Source: Verrucomicrobiota bacterium JB022
GTDB lineage: Bacteria > Verrucomicrobiota > Verrucomicrobiia > Opitutales > Oceanipulchritudinaceae
Reading direction: 5' to 3'
Assembly (NCBI GenBank): GCA_030673845.1
Contig: JAUTCQ010000003.1
Coordinates: 124,001-188,000 of the forward strand
Length of the DNA: 64,000 bases
The position numbers were made by a program, and so were the translations under genes. Shown one piece after another: positions 8,691 through 17,062 of this stretch (position 1 is its first letter; each line of letters opens with the position of its first letter). The notes under the pieces were generated by a model that had not been told where the DNA came from, did not search any database, and was given only the letters and a program-made list of their open reading frames with translations.

Positions 8691-10619
8691 ATGCGCTCTA
8701 TTTTTGTCCTGCTGACCTTGATTTTTGCAGCCCCCTTCCTGTCGAGTCGCCTTGCGGCCCAACCGGAAGATGCGGAGGTGTTGCCTGCCGTGGCCGACGA
8801 CTCCACGCTGGAGCTCGACTTTGCTTCCGCGCCGACGGTAGACGACCGCAAAATCGTCTGGTACCGCGCCGACATGATCCTCGGGGCCTACCGTTTTACG
8901 GGCGACTTCTTCAGCCCCAACGTGGCAATCGAAATTGCGCTCTACGACTTCAACACCGAGGGCATCGGCACCCGCCTCTGGAGCGGCGAACTCAACGCGA
9001 GCGACCCGCTGACCGATATTGTGAGCGACGACGTGCTGCCAAAGGGCGACCTCTTTCTTCGCTTTTCGGTGCCCGAGGCCGATGCCCCGACGGCAGCCGT
9101 CCAGATCTTTTACGACTTCTGGTACCCTTGGTACGACCAGCAGTGGCAGACGCTGAACATCCGCGATTTTCGCGAGGGTAACCTCGACCGCATCGAGCAG
9201 CGCTCCACCGCCAACCCTTACCAGACGATCTGGGAAGCGCCGCAGGATGGCTACATCGCCTTTCGCCTCGACGAGCAGACCTACCCGGGCGACACCATCG
9301 TGCTGGTCGAGATCGACTACGACCGCGCGACCAAGGAAATCTCCGAAGTGCGCGAAGTCGCCCGCGCCAAGACCTACCGCTGCTTTTATGCCGAGTGGAC
9401 GGCCCACAACGAGCGCGGCTTCGTCGAAGAGGGTAAGTGGTATGCCGCCCGCGTGGTGCAGGAAGAGCAGCAATACGATGTGACGGTCGGTGCCTTTATC
9501 GAATGGACTTCCGGGCCGGAAGCCCATGCCGACCCCGCCGACGCCTTGCCCCTCCCGGCTGCCGGTGCAGTCGAAGCCTTTAACGACATCAGCGAGCCGG
9601 CCCGCTACTACCAATGGGTGGCAAGCGCCGACGGTCAGGTGCTGCTGGCCGGCAACGTCTTGCCCGGCGATTACGACCCGGCCTACGAATACGGCCAAGT
9701 GGGCGTCAGCTTGGTGGAGGGAGACGCAGCCAGCACGGCTGCCGCCACGTTTCCCGCCTACGGCGACACCGTCCTGACGGTGCACGCGGGCGATGTCTAC
9801 CAGATCGCGCTGCAGGCTCCCGGTTATCTCTTTTGCGCCGAGACGGTTGACCAGGTCGGCGTGGCGCTCGCCTATCTGGAGGCTCCCGCCAACACGGCCC
9901 CGGCCACCGCTGCCGAAGTCGTGCTCCCCAACGGCACCTTTACCGTCTATGACTACCAACCCTCCGAGCCCGAAGCCGCGCTCTGGTTTCTCTACACCGC
10001 GCCCGAAGACGGTGCGGTCGACATCTGGGCCGAAGGCGTTGCCCTGCAGACGGTGGCCGATTCCGAGCCGCTGACCCCCTCACTGGCCGAAGAGGGCACG
10101 CCTGGCCTGCCGCATTACCAGTTTTCCCTGACCGCCGGTGCCGCCTATTACATTTCGCTGAGCCCCCGCACCGATTACCGGGGCTTCGATCAGCACTTTT
10201 ACGAGGTCGAGCTGGCCTTCAGCTTTACCGATGTGGATGGCGACGGCTTGGCCGACAGCTGGGAAATGCGCCACTTTGGCGGACTGGCCATGACCAACGG
10301 CTCCGGCGATGCGGACCGTGATGGCCGGATCGATGCCGCCGAGTTCTTCCTCGCCTCCGACCCGCGCGATCCGGCGCTGAAGAATTGCATCCAGATCGAA
10401 CTGGTCGAGGGGCAGGTGCAGTTGCAGGCGGTGGTTAACCGCAGCGCCGCCCACCGTATCAGCTGGCAGACTTTCGACCAGATGCAGGACCAGTGGCAGA
10501 CCGTGGCGCTCAACCAGAGCGCTTCCCTCCGGGACGACCCGAGCGAGCTGCTGCTCACCGCCACTGGCGAAGGGCTGCTCGACGGCAACGGCAGCCTCTT
10601 CCGCCTCCGCTACGAGTAA
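8691..10619 (+). CDS. Large secreted protein with C-terminal calcium-loop motif, unknown function
   Basis: About 642 residues. The ATG at 8691 follows a purine-rich ribosome site (GAAGGAGAG) and opens a signal peptide ending in SRLAAQ. The body is rich in acidic and aromatic residues and beta-strands, with repeated segments around ALPLPAAGAVEAF and TAAEVVLPNGTF that resemble pre-peptidase or fibronectin-like sandwich domains. Near residues 520-570 stands a module common in Verrucomicrobiota secreted proteins: DVDGDGLADSWEMRHFG followed by GDADRDGRIDAAEFF and a DP, which fits thrombospondin type 3-like calcium binding. There is no catalytic motif and no clear PEP-CTERM or type IX signal. Probably extracellular or surface bound. 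Confidence 0.7.
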   Translation: MRSIFVLLTLIFAAPFLSSRLAAQPEDAEVLPAVADDSTLELDFASAPTVDDRKIVWYRADMILGAYRFTGDFFSPNVAIEIALYDFNTEGIGTRLWSGELNASDPLTDIVSDDVLPKGDLFLRFSVPEADAPTAAVQIFYDFWYPWYDQQWQTLNIRDFREGNLDRIEQRSTANPYQTIWEAPQDGYIAFRLDEQTYPGDTIVLVEIDYDRATKEISEVREVARAKTYRCFYAEWTAHNERGFVEEGKWYAARVVQEEQQYDVTVGAFIEWTSGPEAHADPADALPLPAAGAVEAFNDISEPARYYQWVASADGQVLLAGNVLPGDYDPAYEYGQVGVSLVEGDAASTAAATFPAYGDTVLTVHAGDVYQIALQAPGYLFCAETVDQVGVALAYLEAPANTAPATAAEVVLPNGTFTVYDYQPSEPEAALWFLYTAPEDGAVDIWAEGVALQTVADSEPLTPSLAEEGTPGLPHYQFSLTAGAAYYISLSPRTDYRGFDQHFYEVELAFSFTDVDGDGLADSWEMRHFGGLAMTNGSGDADRDGRIDAAEFFLASDPRDPALKNCIQIELVEGQVQLQAVVNRSAAHRISWQTFDQMQDQWQTVALNQSASLRDDPSELLLTATGEGLLDGNGSLFRLRYE

Positions 10620-10660
10620 TGTTTCGGATCACCCCGTTGCCCAAAATACACCCTTCCGGT

Positions 10661-10690
10661 TTGACAGCTTCCGGGCCTGTGCCCGTAGTA
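10661..10690 (+). promoter_or_regulatory. Candidate promoter of the ketoacyl synthase gene
   Basis: A perfect TTGACA at 10661-10666, then 18 bases, then GTAGTA, which is a poor -10. It lies about 20 bases before the ATG at 10709. Weak support because only one box matches. Confidence 0.3.
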
Positions 10691-10708
10691 GGGTGAGTTT
10701 TCCCCGAG

Positions 10709-11953
10709 ATGCACGACACGCGGATTGTCATTACCGGAGTGGGCCTGACCTCGCCCATCGGCAACACCCTGGCGGAGATGCGAGCCAACCTGCTCGCCGG
10801 CCGGGCCAATATCGTCAACATCGACATGCGCTACATGGGCACCGTCCATGCTGGCGTGTGCGACTACGACGCACGCAAATACCAGAGCCGGCGCGAGCTG
10901 CGCCACAGCACCAGAGCTGGCAGCGTGGCGATCTTCTGCAGCCGCGAGGCGGTGCAGGACTGCGGCGTGGCCTGGGAGGGGCTCGACAAGGCACGCGTCG
11001 GCGTCTACATCGGCACGACCGAGCACGGCAACGTCGAAACCGAAAACGAGGTGTATAACATCTCGAAGTTCGAATACGACGTGCGCTACTGGAGCCACCA
11101 CCACAACCCCCGCACCGTGGCCAACAACCCGGCGGGCGAGGTGACGCTCAACCTCGGCATCACCGGGCCGCACTACACGATCGGCGCCGCCTGTGCCGCC
11201 GGTAACGCGGGCCTGATCCAGGCCGTGCAGATGCTCCGCCTCGGCGAAGTCGACTTTGCCCTCGCCGGCGGCGTCAGCGAGTCGATCCACACTTTCGGTA
11301 TCTTCGCCGGCTTCAAGAGCCAGGGCGCGCTCGGCCATCACGAAGACCCCAACCAGGCGAGCCGCCCGTTTGACAAGGGCCGCAACGGCATCGTCGTCAG
11401 CGAGGGTGGGGCCATTTACACCGTCGAGCGCCTCGACGACGCCCTCGCCCGCGGTGCCAAGATCTACGCCGAGATCGTGGGCTACCACATGAATTCCGAC
11501 GCTACCGACGCCGTGCTGCCCAATGCCGAGCGTCAGGTGGAGTGCATGCAGGCTGCGCTGAAGAAGGCCAAGCTGCAGGCCTGCGACATCGACATCGTCA
11601 GCACCCACGCCACCAGCACCCCCGCTGGCGACTTGCAGGAGTGTCAGGCGATCAAGACGCTTTTCCCGGTCGATACCTGCCCGAATACCCGCGTCAACAA
11701 CGCCAAGAGCTACATCGGCCACGCGATGGGCGCGGCAGGTGCGCTCGAGCTGGCGGCGAACCTGCCATCGTTCGAAGACAGCCAGATCCACCCCACGATC
11801 AACGTCGTCGACCTCGACCCCGGCTGCGACACCGGCAATCTCGTGCTCAACACCCCCGAGACGCGCCCCGACGGCATCCGCACCATCCTCAACAACTCCT
11901 TCGGCATGCTCGGCATCAACTCCTGCCTGATCGTGAAGAAGTGGGAGGCGTAA
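10709..11953 (+). CDS. Beta-ketoacyl-ACP synthase (FabF/KAS II type)
   Basis: 414 residues, normal length for FabF-like condensing enzymes. The triad is complete: Cys162 in GAACAAG, His300 in STHATSTP and His338 in SYIGHAMGAAG, with the conserved Lys333. It condenses malonyl-ACP with an acyl-ACP in the cytoplasm. The gene stands alone, without fabD, fabG or acpP beside it, and differs from housekeeping FabF around residues 100-145 (NEVYNISKFEYDVRYWSHHHNPR). It may therefore act in a secondary or specialised lipid path rather than bulk fatty acid synthesis. An acyl carrier protein gene lies at 63.4 kb. Confidence 0.9.
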   Translation: MHDTRIVITGVGLTSPIGNTLAEMRANLLAGRANIVNIDMRYMGTVHAGVCDYDARKYQSRRELRHSTRAGSVAIFCSREAVQDCGVAWEGLDKARVGVYIGTTEHGNVETENEVYNISKFEYDVRYWSHHHNPRTVANNPAGEVTLNLGITGPHYTIGAACAAGNAGLIQAVQMLRLGEVDFALAGGVSESIHTFGIFAGFKSQGALGHHEDPNQASRPFDKGRNGIVVSEGGAIYTVERLDDALARGAKIYAEIVGYHMNSDATDAVLPNAERQVECMQAALKKAKLQACDIDIVSTHATSTPAGDLQECQAIKTLFPVDTCPNTRVNNAKSYIGHAMGAAGALELAANLPSFEDSQIHPTINVVDLDPGCDTGNLVLNTPETRPDGIRTILNNSFGMLGINSCLIVKKWEA

Positions 11954-12061
11954 GGGGCGGGGTGGGCGTTTAGCTTGCGCTAGCAGCGGTTAACGGATAA
12001 AGAATGAGTATCTTCTCTCGCGGAGATGCTCTCTTTCCCTTTCACCTCCGTTACTAGCCCC

Positions 12062-12514
12062 ATGAAAGTCCAGAGGTTCCTTTGGTTGTTCGTTTGCGCA
12101 TTTGCGTTCTCCAACGCTCTCGCGGAAATGTGCGAGTGCTGTTGGGGCGGCCGCCGCGTGGATGCCCTCTACGAGTATCGCACCTTGGATGAGGCGTTCG
12201 AGAACCTCCGGAGGCGGGATCACTTGGTCGAAATCACCGAAGCGATAATCCTGATGGGGGAGGAAGGTCTAGGTGCGCTGGTCGTTTCCTCAAATAAATC
12301 CCAACACCGTGATCGGAGGATTCATCTTTATACCTACCGGGAATCGCTACACCGTAAGTTGATCGAATATTCAGGATATAAGGTGAGAATCTGGGGCGAT
12401 CTCTCTGGGATCTGGGCGGGTAACCCAGAGACCTCACAACTCTTTATGGAGGCAGACGGATTTGCGCTGATTGAATGTGGAGACTCAGGCAATTCGGAGG
12501 AGCTGGAGCCGTAA
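12062..12514 (+). CDS. Small secreted protein of unknown function
   Basis: 150 residues from the ATG at 12062, which begins a signal peptide (MKVQRFLWLFVCAFAFSNALA). The mature N-terminus is cysteine rich (EMCECCWGG), so metal binding or disulfides are possible. The remainder is mixed alpha/beta with DEAFENLRRRDHLVEITEAIILMG and LIEYSGYKVRIWGDLSG; the latter segment resembles a short OB-like strand pair, but I cannot name a family. Base composition is visibly less GC-rich than in flanking genes and codon use is more relaxed, suggesting horizontal acquisition together with the methyltransferase downstream. Confidence 0.6.
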   Translation: MKVQRFLWLFVCAFAFSNALAEMCECCWGGRRVDALYEYRTLDEAFENLRRRDHLVEITEAIILMGEEGLGALVVSSNKSQHRDRRIHLYTYRESLHRKLIEYSGYKVRIWGDLSGIWAGNPETSQLFMEADGFALIECGDSGNSEELEP

Positions 12515-12587
12515 TCCCGTTTGGCACTTGAGCACTCGTTTTGCTCTCTTGATCCTGCGCCAATCCCCGATTTTCCGCACTTCCGGC

Positions 12588-12813
12588 TGTACAAATCACT
12601 GAACTTGAGCCATGATACATGGCATGGCTTACTTCGCGGAAGTTGTACCTGTACGACCCAGGGACGGAGAAGCTTCACTATCGGGCTTCTTCCAATGCGG
12701 CCTTCTACCTCCCATGGGCGGTGCCTGATGCGCAAATTCCCTGAAATTCAGCTTGTACAGGTACCGAAACTGGTCCACCGTACTGGGATGGCTTATCCCG
12801 CGGAAGTTGTACC
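12588..12813 (+). repeat. Imperfect direct repeat at the 5' end of the methyltransferase gene
   Basis: Two copies, 12588-12649 and 12754-12813. They share TGTACA at their left end, ATGGCTTA in the middle and the identical 15-mer CGCGGAAGTTGTACC at their right end. The right copy encodes the methyltransferase N-terminus (MAYPAEVVP); the left copy can be read as MAYFAEVVP but sits out of frame with the gene. It looks like a decayed partial duplication. Confidence 0.7.
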
Positions 12814-14023
12814 GTTTCTTGAAGAGCTGGCGCAATTTCGTCTGCGGCCGGAGGGCGGGCAGGTAGAAACCCGTCCGTATGGCGATGACGAGAGCGCTTT
12901 CCTCGTGCCCACCTACTTCAACGAATTCTGGACCGCCCAGCAGCGCCAGGCGGCCGCGATCCACGAGATACCATACCGCGCGTGCTTCAAGCCGCAGCTG
13001 CCCCGGTTCTTTATCGACCGGCTCTCGTCCCCCGGCGACCTGATCTACGACCCCTTCATGGGGCGCGGCACTACGGTGATCGAGGCGGCGTTGCTCGGGC
13101 GTCGCGTGGCGGGGTGCGACCTCAACCTGCTGTCGCGCTGCTTCACCGAGCCGCGGCTCAACCCGCCGACCGTCGAAGCGGTGCAGGAGCGCCTCGACAG
13201 TCTCGACCTGGAGAAGCGCACCACGGTGCGAAACGACCTACGCGCCTTCTACCACCCGGCGACCTTGCGCGAGATCACGCACCTGCGCCGCTACCTGCAC
13301 GAGCGTGGCAAGGAGGCCGATGCGGTCGACAACTGGCTGCGGCTGGTCGCGCTGACTCGCCTCACGGGGCACTCCAGCGGCTTCCTTTCGGTTTACACCC
13401 TGCCGCCCAACCAGGCCGTCAGCATCGCCGCGCAGCGCCGAATCAACGAGCGTCGCGACCAGACGCCGCCGCGTCGCGAACTGCGCCCGATCCTCGTCAA
13501 AAAGACGCAGGCCCTCTTGCGTGGCATGCAGCCCGAGGCGCTCGACGCCCTGCGCCAGGCCGGCCGCGATGCGCTGATCATGACCCAGGATGCGCGCCAT
13601 ACCGTGCAGGTCCCGGATAATTCGGTGCAGCTCACCGTCACCTCTCCCCCCTTCCTCGATGTGGTGGACTACCAGGGCGACAACTGGCTGCGCCTGTGGT
13701 TCGCCGGGGTGCCGGGTAAGCTGCAGGGCCTCATCACGCCGCGCACGCCCCAGGCTTGGGCGACGGCGATGGCGCAAGTCTTTGCCGAAACGCTCCGTAT
13801 CACTCGCCCGGGCGGTTACCTCGTGTGCGAGGTGGGCGAAGTGCGCCACGGTCAGGTGCAGCTCGAGCAATACTTGATCCCTGCCGTCGCCAAGGTCGGC
13901 TGGCAACCGGTCGCCGTACTCCAGCACCAGCAGGAATTTACCAAGACGGCCCACTGCTGGGGCGTCTCCAATAATTCCGGCGGCACCAACTCCCACCGCA
14001 TCGCCGTCTTCCGTAAGGGGTGA
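12728..14023 (+). CDS. DNA methyltransferase (N4-cytosine/N6-adenine type), orphan
   Basis: About 431 residues from the ATG at 12728; an internal ATG at 12788 also fits. Motif I, DPFMGRGTT, is at residues 108-116 and forms the S-adenosylmethionine pocket, followed by GRRVAGCDLN. Motif IV, TSPPF, is at residues 305-309, followed by DVVDYQGDNWLRLW. Motif order I then IV, with about 190 intervening residues, places the likely target-recognition part in the middle. The N-terminal MAYPAEVVP resembles the YPA segment of related enzymes. No restriction endonuclease is adjacent, so it is an orphan methylase or part of a broken restriction-modification system. The specificity cannot be read from sequence. 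The lower GC of the 5' part suggests transfer. Confidence 0.85.
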   Translation: MRKFPEIQLVQVPKLVHRTGMAYPAEVVPFLEELAQFRLRPEGGQVETRPYGDDESAFLVPTYFNEFWTAQQRQAAAIHEIPYRACFKPQLPRFFIDRLSSPGDLIYDPFMGRGTTVIEAALLGRRVAGCDLNLLSRCFTEPRLNPPTVEAVQERLDSLDLEKRTTVRNDLRAFYHPATLREITHLRRYLHERGKEADAVDNWLRLVALTRLTGHSSGFLSVYTLPPNQAVSIAAQRRINERRDQTPPRRELRPILVKKTQALLRGMQPEALDALRQAGRDALIMTQDARHTVQVPDNSVQLTVTSPPFLDVVDYQGDNWLRLWFAGVPGKLQGLITPRTPQAWATAMAQVFAETLRITRPGGYLVCEVGEVRHGQVQLEQYLIPAVAKVGWQPVAVLQHQQEFTKTAHCWGVSNNSGGTNSHRIAVFRKG

Positions 14024-14033
14024 GGTGAGGGGG

Positions 14034-14324
14034 CTAGTCCTTACGCCAGTGGTGTGGTCGCCGTTTTAGATGCGGCAAATATTCAACTAGAATTTCTTTG
14101 TCCGTAGCTGTGTAGGCGAGAGCATAGGGAAAGCCAGCAACGAGCGCCAAACGGTAACGCCCTGCTAGTCGCGAGTGTCCGCTCTCAGGAAATTGCAGGA
14201 GCCGGTCTCGCAGCTTTTCCACTTCGCGTAAGAAGCGGATAGCGAGGACCGGATCTATGGTGTGATAGTAGTCGAGGATCTGATTGAGTTCGGCTTCAGC
14301 CTCAGAAGTAAACCGTAGCTTCAT
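14034..14324 (-). CDS. Type II toxin, RelE/ParE superfamily
   Basis: 96 residues from the ATG at 14324, which overlaps the antitoxin stop as ATGA; a start at 14342 would overlap further. The sequence has the ParE/RelE layout: KLRFTSEAEAELNQILDYY, then an amphipathic helix with FLREVEKLRDRLLQFPESG, then YRLALVAGFPYALAYTATDKEILVEYLPH strands and a basic tail RRPHHWRKD. The family inhibits either gyrase or ribosome-bound mRNA; the layout does not settle which. Translationally coupled to the antitoxin upstream. Confidence 0.85.
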   Translation of the reverse strand: MKLRFTSEAEAELNQILDYYHTIDPVLAIRFLREVEKLRDRLLQFPESGHSRLAGRYRLALVAGFPYALAYTATDKEILVEYLPHLKRRPHHWRKD

Positions 14325-14551
14325 GATTGGAGCCGTTGCCAAGCGCGCTGAAGGACCTCATCTCCATCTACGATAGAGACATCGCCTTTCTCGCGTGCAG
14401 CCATTCTACGCTCCATTTCGCGGTCTATCTCATCCCACTGATGCGGATCGCGATCCAGTTGCAAGCTTTCCAACAGGATGTCCGCGAGACGAGCGCGATC
14501 AGCAAGTCCGAGCTCTAATGCGTCTTGAGCTACTTCAGTAAGAACACGCAT
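14321..14551 (-). CDS. Antitoxin, putative addiction-module component
   Basis: 76 residues. The pattern ALELGLADRARLADILLESLQ is typical of the short antitoxins that accompany ParE-like toxins (the TIGR02574-type addiction-module family). The middle part, WDEIDREMERRMAAREKG, and the acidic C-terminal helix probably wrap the toxin. The gene is first in the pair and overlaps the toxin by four bases (ATGA). Such antitoxins commonly repress their own promoter, which would lie in the 14552-14616 interval. Confidence 0.85.
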   Translation of the reverse strand: MRVLTEVAQDALELGLADRARLADILLESLQLDRDPHQWDEIDREMERRMAAREKGDVSIVDGDEVLQRAWQRLQS

Positions 14552-14616
14552 ACGTCTTATCTAGACCAGTCGTGGTTGCCGCGCAAGAAGGTACCTTGGC
14601 AAGGCACCAAAAGAAA

Positions 14617-14644
14617 ACGGGCCCTTCGCTTGGAAGGAGCCCGT
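14617..14644 (-). terminator. Rho-independent terminator
   Basis: Stem ACGGGC-CCTTC with GAAGG-A-GCCCGT (one bulged base). On the minus strand it is followed by TTTTCTTTT. It lies about 32 bases after the stop of the barrel gene at 14676. Confidence 0.85.
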
Positions 14645-14675
14645 CTCGCAATGAAGTAAAAGTGCTTGCTAGAAA

Positions 14676-15275
14676 CTAGAAGCGGAAGAGCACACCAGCG
14701 GTGTAGGTGTCGTAGTCGTCGGCATCCTGGATGTTGGTGTGGTCGAAGCCCACGTTGAGGCCCACGACTTCGGTCAGCCAGTAGTTGGCGCTCACGCCGA
14801 CGGAGTAGGCGGTGGCGTTGGCTTCTTCGTTGCGGGCCGCACCGGTATTGACGATGAACGAAAGCTGGTCGTTGGCGGACAGCTCGAGGCCGATGGTGCC
14901 GCCGAACACGAAGTCGGATTCGTCACCGGCGTTTTGCCAGTCGTTGCCAATCTGGACGCCGACGAAGGGCGTGACCACGTTGTTGAGCGGGAAGTAGGCC
15001 ACGACACCGCCGTTGAGGCTGACGAGGTCGTCGTCACCCCAGTAGCGACCGTAGTCGATATTGGCGTACTGCACACCCACGGTGGCATCGATACCGAAGC
15101 GCTCTTGCTGCACGACCGGCAGGTTGTAGGCGATCGCGGCACCATTGCCGTCGAAGCCGTCGCCGTCGACATAAGCGCCTTGCACGCCGATGTACTGTTG
15201 GCCAAAGGTACCAGCGTTAGCAGCAACTGCCAGCAGGGGGAGGCTGGCCAAGATAGTCAGTTTGTTCAGATTCAT
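14676..15275 (-). CDS. Outer-membrane beta-barrel protein
   Basis: 199 residues with a signal peptide (MNLNKLTILASLPLLAVAANA). Alternating-residue strands such as YIGVQGAYVDGDG, FGIDATVGVQYANIDYG, VTPFVGVQIGNDW and YSVGVSANYWLTEVVGLNVGFDH fill the mature part, and the chain ends in a C-terminal Phe (VLFRF), the usual BAM recognition residue. Size suggests an 8- or 10-strand barrel. The ATG at 15275 is chosen because it begins the signal peptide. It is related in order and motifs to the next gene, as if by tandem duplication. Confidence 0.8.
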   Translation of the reverse strand: MNLNKLTILASLPLLAVAANAGTFGQQYIGVQGAYVDGDGFDGNGAAIAYNLPVVQQERFGIDATVGVQYANIDYGRYWGDDDLVSLNGGVVAYFPLNNVVTPFVGVQIGNDWQNAGDESDFVFGGTIGLELSANDQLSFIVNTGAARNEEANATAYSVGVSANYWLTEVVGLNVGFDHTNIQDADDYDTYTAGVLFRF

Positions 15276-15468
15276 GTGCTTACGAGTTCTAACAGTCAGT
15301 TTCCAATTAAGGGGAAGCGGCACATGTTCCACTCTTTGCCCAGTGGGTCAAGAAGCCGACGGCCTATGAAATACATTCATAGCTAACGCTAATGGGTGTT
15401 ATTAGCGCTTCCGATATCTTGCTAATTCGCTTGGTGGGCCGGCCGGAAAGCGGGGGAGATGAGCGAAT

Positions 15469-16161
15469 TTAATAGCGGAAAAACAGCGACAACGTGCAGA
15501 GGTGGGCGTTGCGACGGTCCCCGTCGTAGTTGTAGTAACGATACCCGATTTGGGTGCCGAGCACCTCTGTTACCCAAAAATGGGCACCGGCGAACCATTG
15601 GTAAGCTTCCTCCTGCCGATGGTCGTCTTTTTCAATTCCAGCCCCGCCCAGAAGGGAAAATTTGTCGTTGAACGCGAATTCGAGCCCCAGATCTGCCCCG
15701 TACGTGAAGTAATTGTAGTCCGCCGTTTCGACTTCGCCGTACGGCGCTCTGAGGTCGAATTCGAAGCGATCTGCCCAGGTGGTGATGGCGTGGGCGCGGG
15801 CGAACAGCTTGAGGCGCTCGTGCACCGGGAGGTAAGCCGTCAGATCGAGGCCGAGCGAGCGGTGCTCGTTTTCACCCGCAAAGAGCATCACGCGTTGCCC
15901 GGTGGAGCCGGTGTAATAGAGCTGCGCTTCCTGAGTCTCGTAGCGTCCAAAGAAGCCCACATCCAGGCCCCATTGCTCCTGCTCGATCAAGGGCAGGTTA
16001 TAGCGCAGCCCCAGCCGCTCCGCATCGGTGCGCTTTTGGGCGATATAGCCGGCGTCGATGCTGATGTATTGCTCGCCCAAGGTGCTGGCGTAGCTGGTGC
16101 CGGCGAGGGCGGCAAAAACGGAGAAGACGGTCAGGTGCTTCAGGATCATAGGCTTGGACAT
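15469..16161 (-). CDS. Outer-membrane beta-barrel protein, diverged relative of the preceding barrel
   Basis: 230 residues with a signal peptide (MILKHLTVFSVFAALAGTSYA from a second ATG at 16149). The order of motifs follows its neighbour: STLGEQYISIDAGY, then a YNLPLIEQEQWGLD segment matching YNLPVVQQERFGID, then FWVTEVLGTQIGYRYYNYDGD matching YWLTEVVGLNVGFDHTN. It ends in an aromatic residue (LFFRY). Overall identity is modest. Function is unknown; both may be small porins or structural barrels. Confidence 0.78.
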   Translation of the reverse strand: MSKPMILKHLTVFSVFAALAGTSYASTLGEQYISIDAGYIAQKRTDAERLGLRYNLPLIEQEQWGLDVGFFGRYETQEAQLYYTGSTGQRVMLFAGENEHRSLGLDLTAYLPVHERLKLFARAHAITTWADRFEFDLRAPYGEVETADYNYFTYGADLGLEFAFNDKFSLLGGAGIEKDDHRQEEAYQWFAGAHFWVTEVLGTQIGYRYYNYDGDRRNAHLCTLSLFFRY

Positions 16162-16279
16162 AGTCGCTGCAGAAAAAAGCAGCCTATGTTTGACGCACGT
16201 TTGTGTCCGTCAAGCCTGTATATTTACCTGACTGAGGTATACATGCCGGGCGTTGCATATTCGCCCGGCTCTGTATCCC

Positions 16280-16489
16280 TTAAGACTCCAGCCAATAGGC
16301 CATGCCATCGGCCTGCGCGCCGGCAAGGCTGGCGGCGAGGCGCTCCTGCTCTTCGCGACAGGTGGCCTCGTGATGGCAGACGGCTTCGGCCACCCGTTGA
16401 AGGCGGCTCGTCAGGCGCTCTGCGAGGGCGGCTTGGGCGGCCAGGGGCAGTGAATAGACGGAAGTAACGATATGCGGGGGTACTGGCAT
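16280..16489 (-). CDS. Small helical protein, hypothetical
   Basis: 69 residues from the ATG at 16489 (MPVPPHIVTSVYSLP). The rest is a single long charged helix with AALAERLTSRLQRVAEAVCHHEATCREEQERLAASLAG, which could be a coiled coil. A longer frame begins at 16555. It is located just after the Hpt gene on the same strand, 81 bases downstream, so it could share its transcript. No family recognised. Confidence 0.4.
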   Translation of the reverse strand: MPVPPHIVTSVYSLPLAAQAALAERLTSRLQRVAEAVCHHEATCREEQERLAASLAGAQADGMAYWLES

Positions 16490-16570
16490 AGTGCCAGCGA
16501 ATCGCCGCAAATCACGGATCGCAACGGTTACAGCCCGGGCTTTGCCCGTTAACACCTCGGCTGATAAGCC

Positions 16571-16954
16571 CTAGGACTTGAGCTGTTCGATCTCGACTTC
16601 GAACTGCTGCACGGCGCGGTCATACTCCGCGCGGATGTGGCGGGCGATTTCGGGCAGCGCGGCCAGGTTGCCCGCGTTCGTTTCGGTTTCGAGCTTGCGG
16701 CACAGCTTGGAGAGGCGCAATGCACCCAGGTTGGCGCTGGCTCCGGCCAAGGAGTGGGCGTGTTTGCCGATCGCTACGGTATCGTTTTGGCCCAGAGAGG
16801 CTTGCAGCGCGTCGAGGCGGGGGCCCGACTCTTCTCGAAAGAGGTCGAGCAGTTCCTGAATCAGTTCGGCGGCCGCATCTTCACCAGTCTCGACCAACAT
16901 GTCGAACTGTTCGCGGTCCACGACCGGCTCGGCTAGGATATGGGACAATTCCAT
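16571..16954 (-). CDS. Histidine phosphotransfer (Hpt) domain protein
   Basis: 127 residues, entirely one Hpt four-helix bundle. The phospho-accepting site is His67 in HAHSLAGASANLGA. In phosphorelays such proteins shuttle phosphate between a hybrid histidine kinase and a response regulator in the cytoplasm. The start at 16954 (MELSHILAEP) gives the standard domain length; the reading frame stays open far upstream only because it lies antisense to the esterase. No kinase or regulator is encoded nearby, so the partner lies elsewhere. Confidence 0.88.
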   Translation of the reverse strand: MELSHILAEPVVDREQFDMLVETGEDAAAELIQELLDLFREESGPRLDALQASLGQNDTVAIGKHAHSLAGASANLGALRLSKLCRKLETETNAGNLAALPEIARHIRAEYDRAVQQFEVEIEQLKS

Positions 16955-17062
16955 GGTCAAAACAAGTGGGGACTCGTGAGGGCAGAGAACAGCTTGTGCC
17001 GTTGAAGCGCAAGGTGAAAGCTTGATCTCAGTTAAAAGTGCGGCACCTTGAAAGATCGACCG

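Noticed and set aside
12619-12744. 41-codon frame before the methyltransferase as a gene of its own
   Set aside because: Reads like protein sequence but is short, overlaps the methyltransferase start and lies inside a decayed repeat; kept only as part of the repeat finding.
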